Shown here one piece after another: positions 6,353-6,485 of a DNA stretch of 6,485 nucleotides (its first letter is position 1; every line of letters starts with the position of its first letter). The notes beneath the pieces were generated by a model. It did not search any database and was not told where the DNA came from. It saw only the letters and a list, made by a program, of their open reading frames with translations. The position numbers and the translations under genes are program-made. Origin of the DNA: Thioalkalivibrio sp. (GTDB lineage Bacteria; Pseudomonadota; Gammaproteobacteria; Ectothiorhodospirales; Ectothiorhodospiraceae); NCBI GenBank assembly GCA_003553165.1, contig PUOZ01000165.1:1-6485 (forward strand). Reading direction: 5' to 3'.

Positions 6353-6485
6353 ATGCTGATGATGCGAAATACCCTGATTTCCCTGCTGGCCGTGATGGCC
6401 ATGTCCCCGGCGATCGCCACCGAGGTGATCGAGAAGCGAATGGCCGAAGTCGTGCCGACCGTCAGCCCGGATTCGATCCGGCCGA
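6353..6485 (+). CDS. dsbC: Thiol:disulfide interchange protein DsbC, N-terminal part (runs off the window)
   Basis: The first 44 residues are present. MLMMRNTLISLLAVMAMSPA is a signal peptide with a likely cleavage after AIA at residue 22. The mature part IEKRMAEVVPTVSPDSIRP resembles the N-terminal dimerisation domain of DsbC, where a short helix is followed by a conserved S-I-(R/Q)-P-type strand. DsbC is a periplasmic dimer that corrects wrong disulfide bonds and is kept reduced by DsbD. The CXXC active site lies beyond the edge and cannot be checked. Position directly after xerD, as in E. coli, strongly supports the call. ATG 6353 is preferred because GAG at 6342-6344 is eight bases upstream; the in-frame ATGs at 6359 and 6362 would shorten the signal peptide only slightly. 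Confidence 0.8.
   Translation, partial: MLMMRNTLISLLAVMAMSPAIATEVIEKRMAEVVPTVSPDSIRP

Overview
The window is GC-rich bacterial DNA with closely packed genes. The gene content points to a gammaproteobacterium. The clearest sign is xerD followed directly by dsbC, the order seen in E. coli and many relatives. MobB, MoeA and XerD also all match their gammaproteobacterial forms closely. An amylosucrase-like gene at the left edge, next to these housekeeping genes, would fit a halophilic or sulfur-oxidising member such as the Ectothiorhodospiraceae (for example Thioalkalivibrio-like). That finer placement is an inference.

Left half, minus strand. A compact cluster reads right to left: mobB (2686-2141), moeA (2117-894) and a small RDD-family membrane protein (891-373). 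Gaps between them are only a few to about 20 bases, so they probably form one transcript. MobB and MoeA act late in molybdenum cofactor biosynthesis; the role of the RDD protein is unknown. After a 149-base gap comes the N-terminal end of another minus-strand gene (223 to the window edge), which resembles the helical N-terminal domain of amylosucrase.

Centre. A roughly 300-base divergent intergenic region (2687-2987) separates mobB from the plus-strand genes. The mobB side of it is rich in inverted repeats, including nested stems and a 16-base perfect palindrome. A structured mobB leader RNA is possible, but I could not match it to a known riboswitch.

Right half, plus strand. nfeD (2988-4484) encodes a membrane-anchored ClpP-class serine protease with an NfeD domain. 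It is followed by a slipin/stomatin-like SPFH protein (4552-5343), the classic protease-partner pair of membrane quality control. The 67-base gap between them carries a 24-base perfect palindrome. Ten bases after the slipin stop, xerD (5354-6268) starts with its own Shine-Dalgarno; it is the chromosome-dimer resolution recombinase. Then comes the start of dsbC (6353 to the edge), the periplasmic disulfide isomerase, with its signal peptide visible.

No mobile element, CRISPR array, tRNA or rRNA was seen. The window looks like ordinary core genome. The points most worth a second look are the structured mobB leader, the nfeD-slipin palindrome, the long acidic insert between the catalytic residues of NfeD, and the RDD protein attached to the molybdenum cofactor genes.
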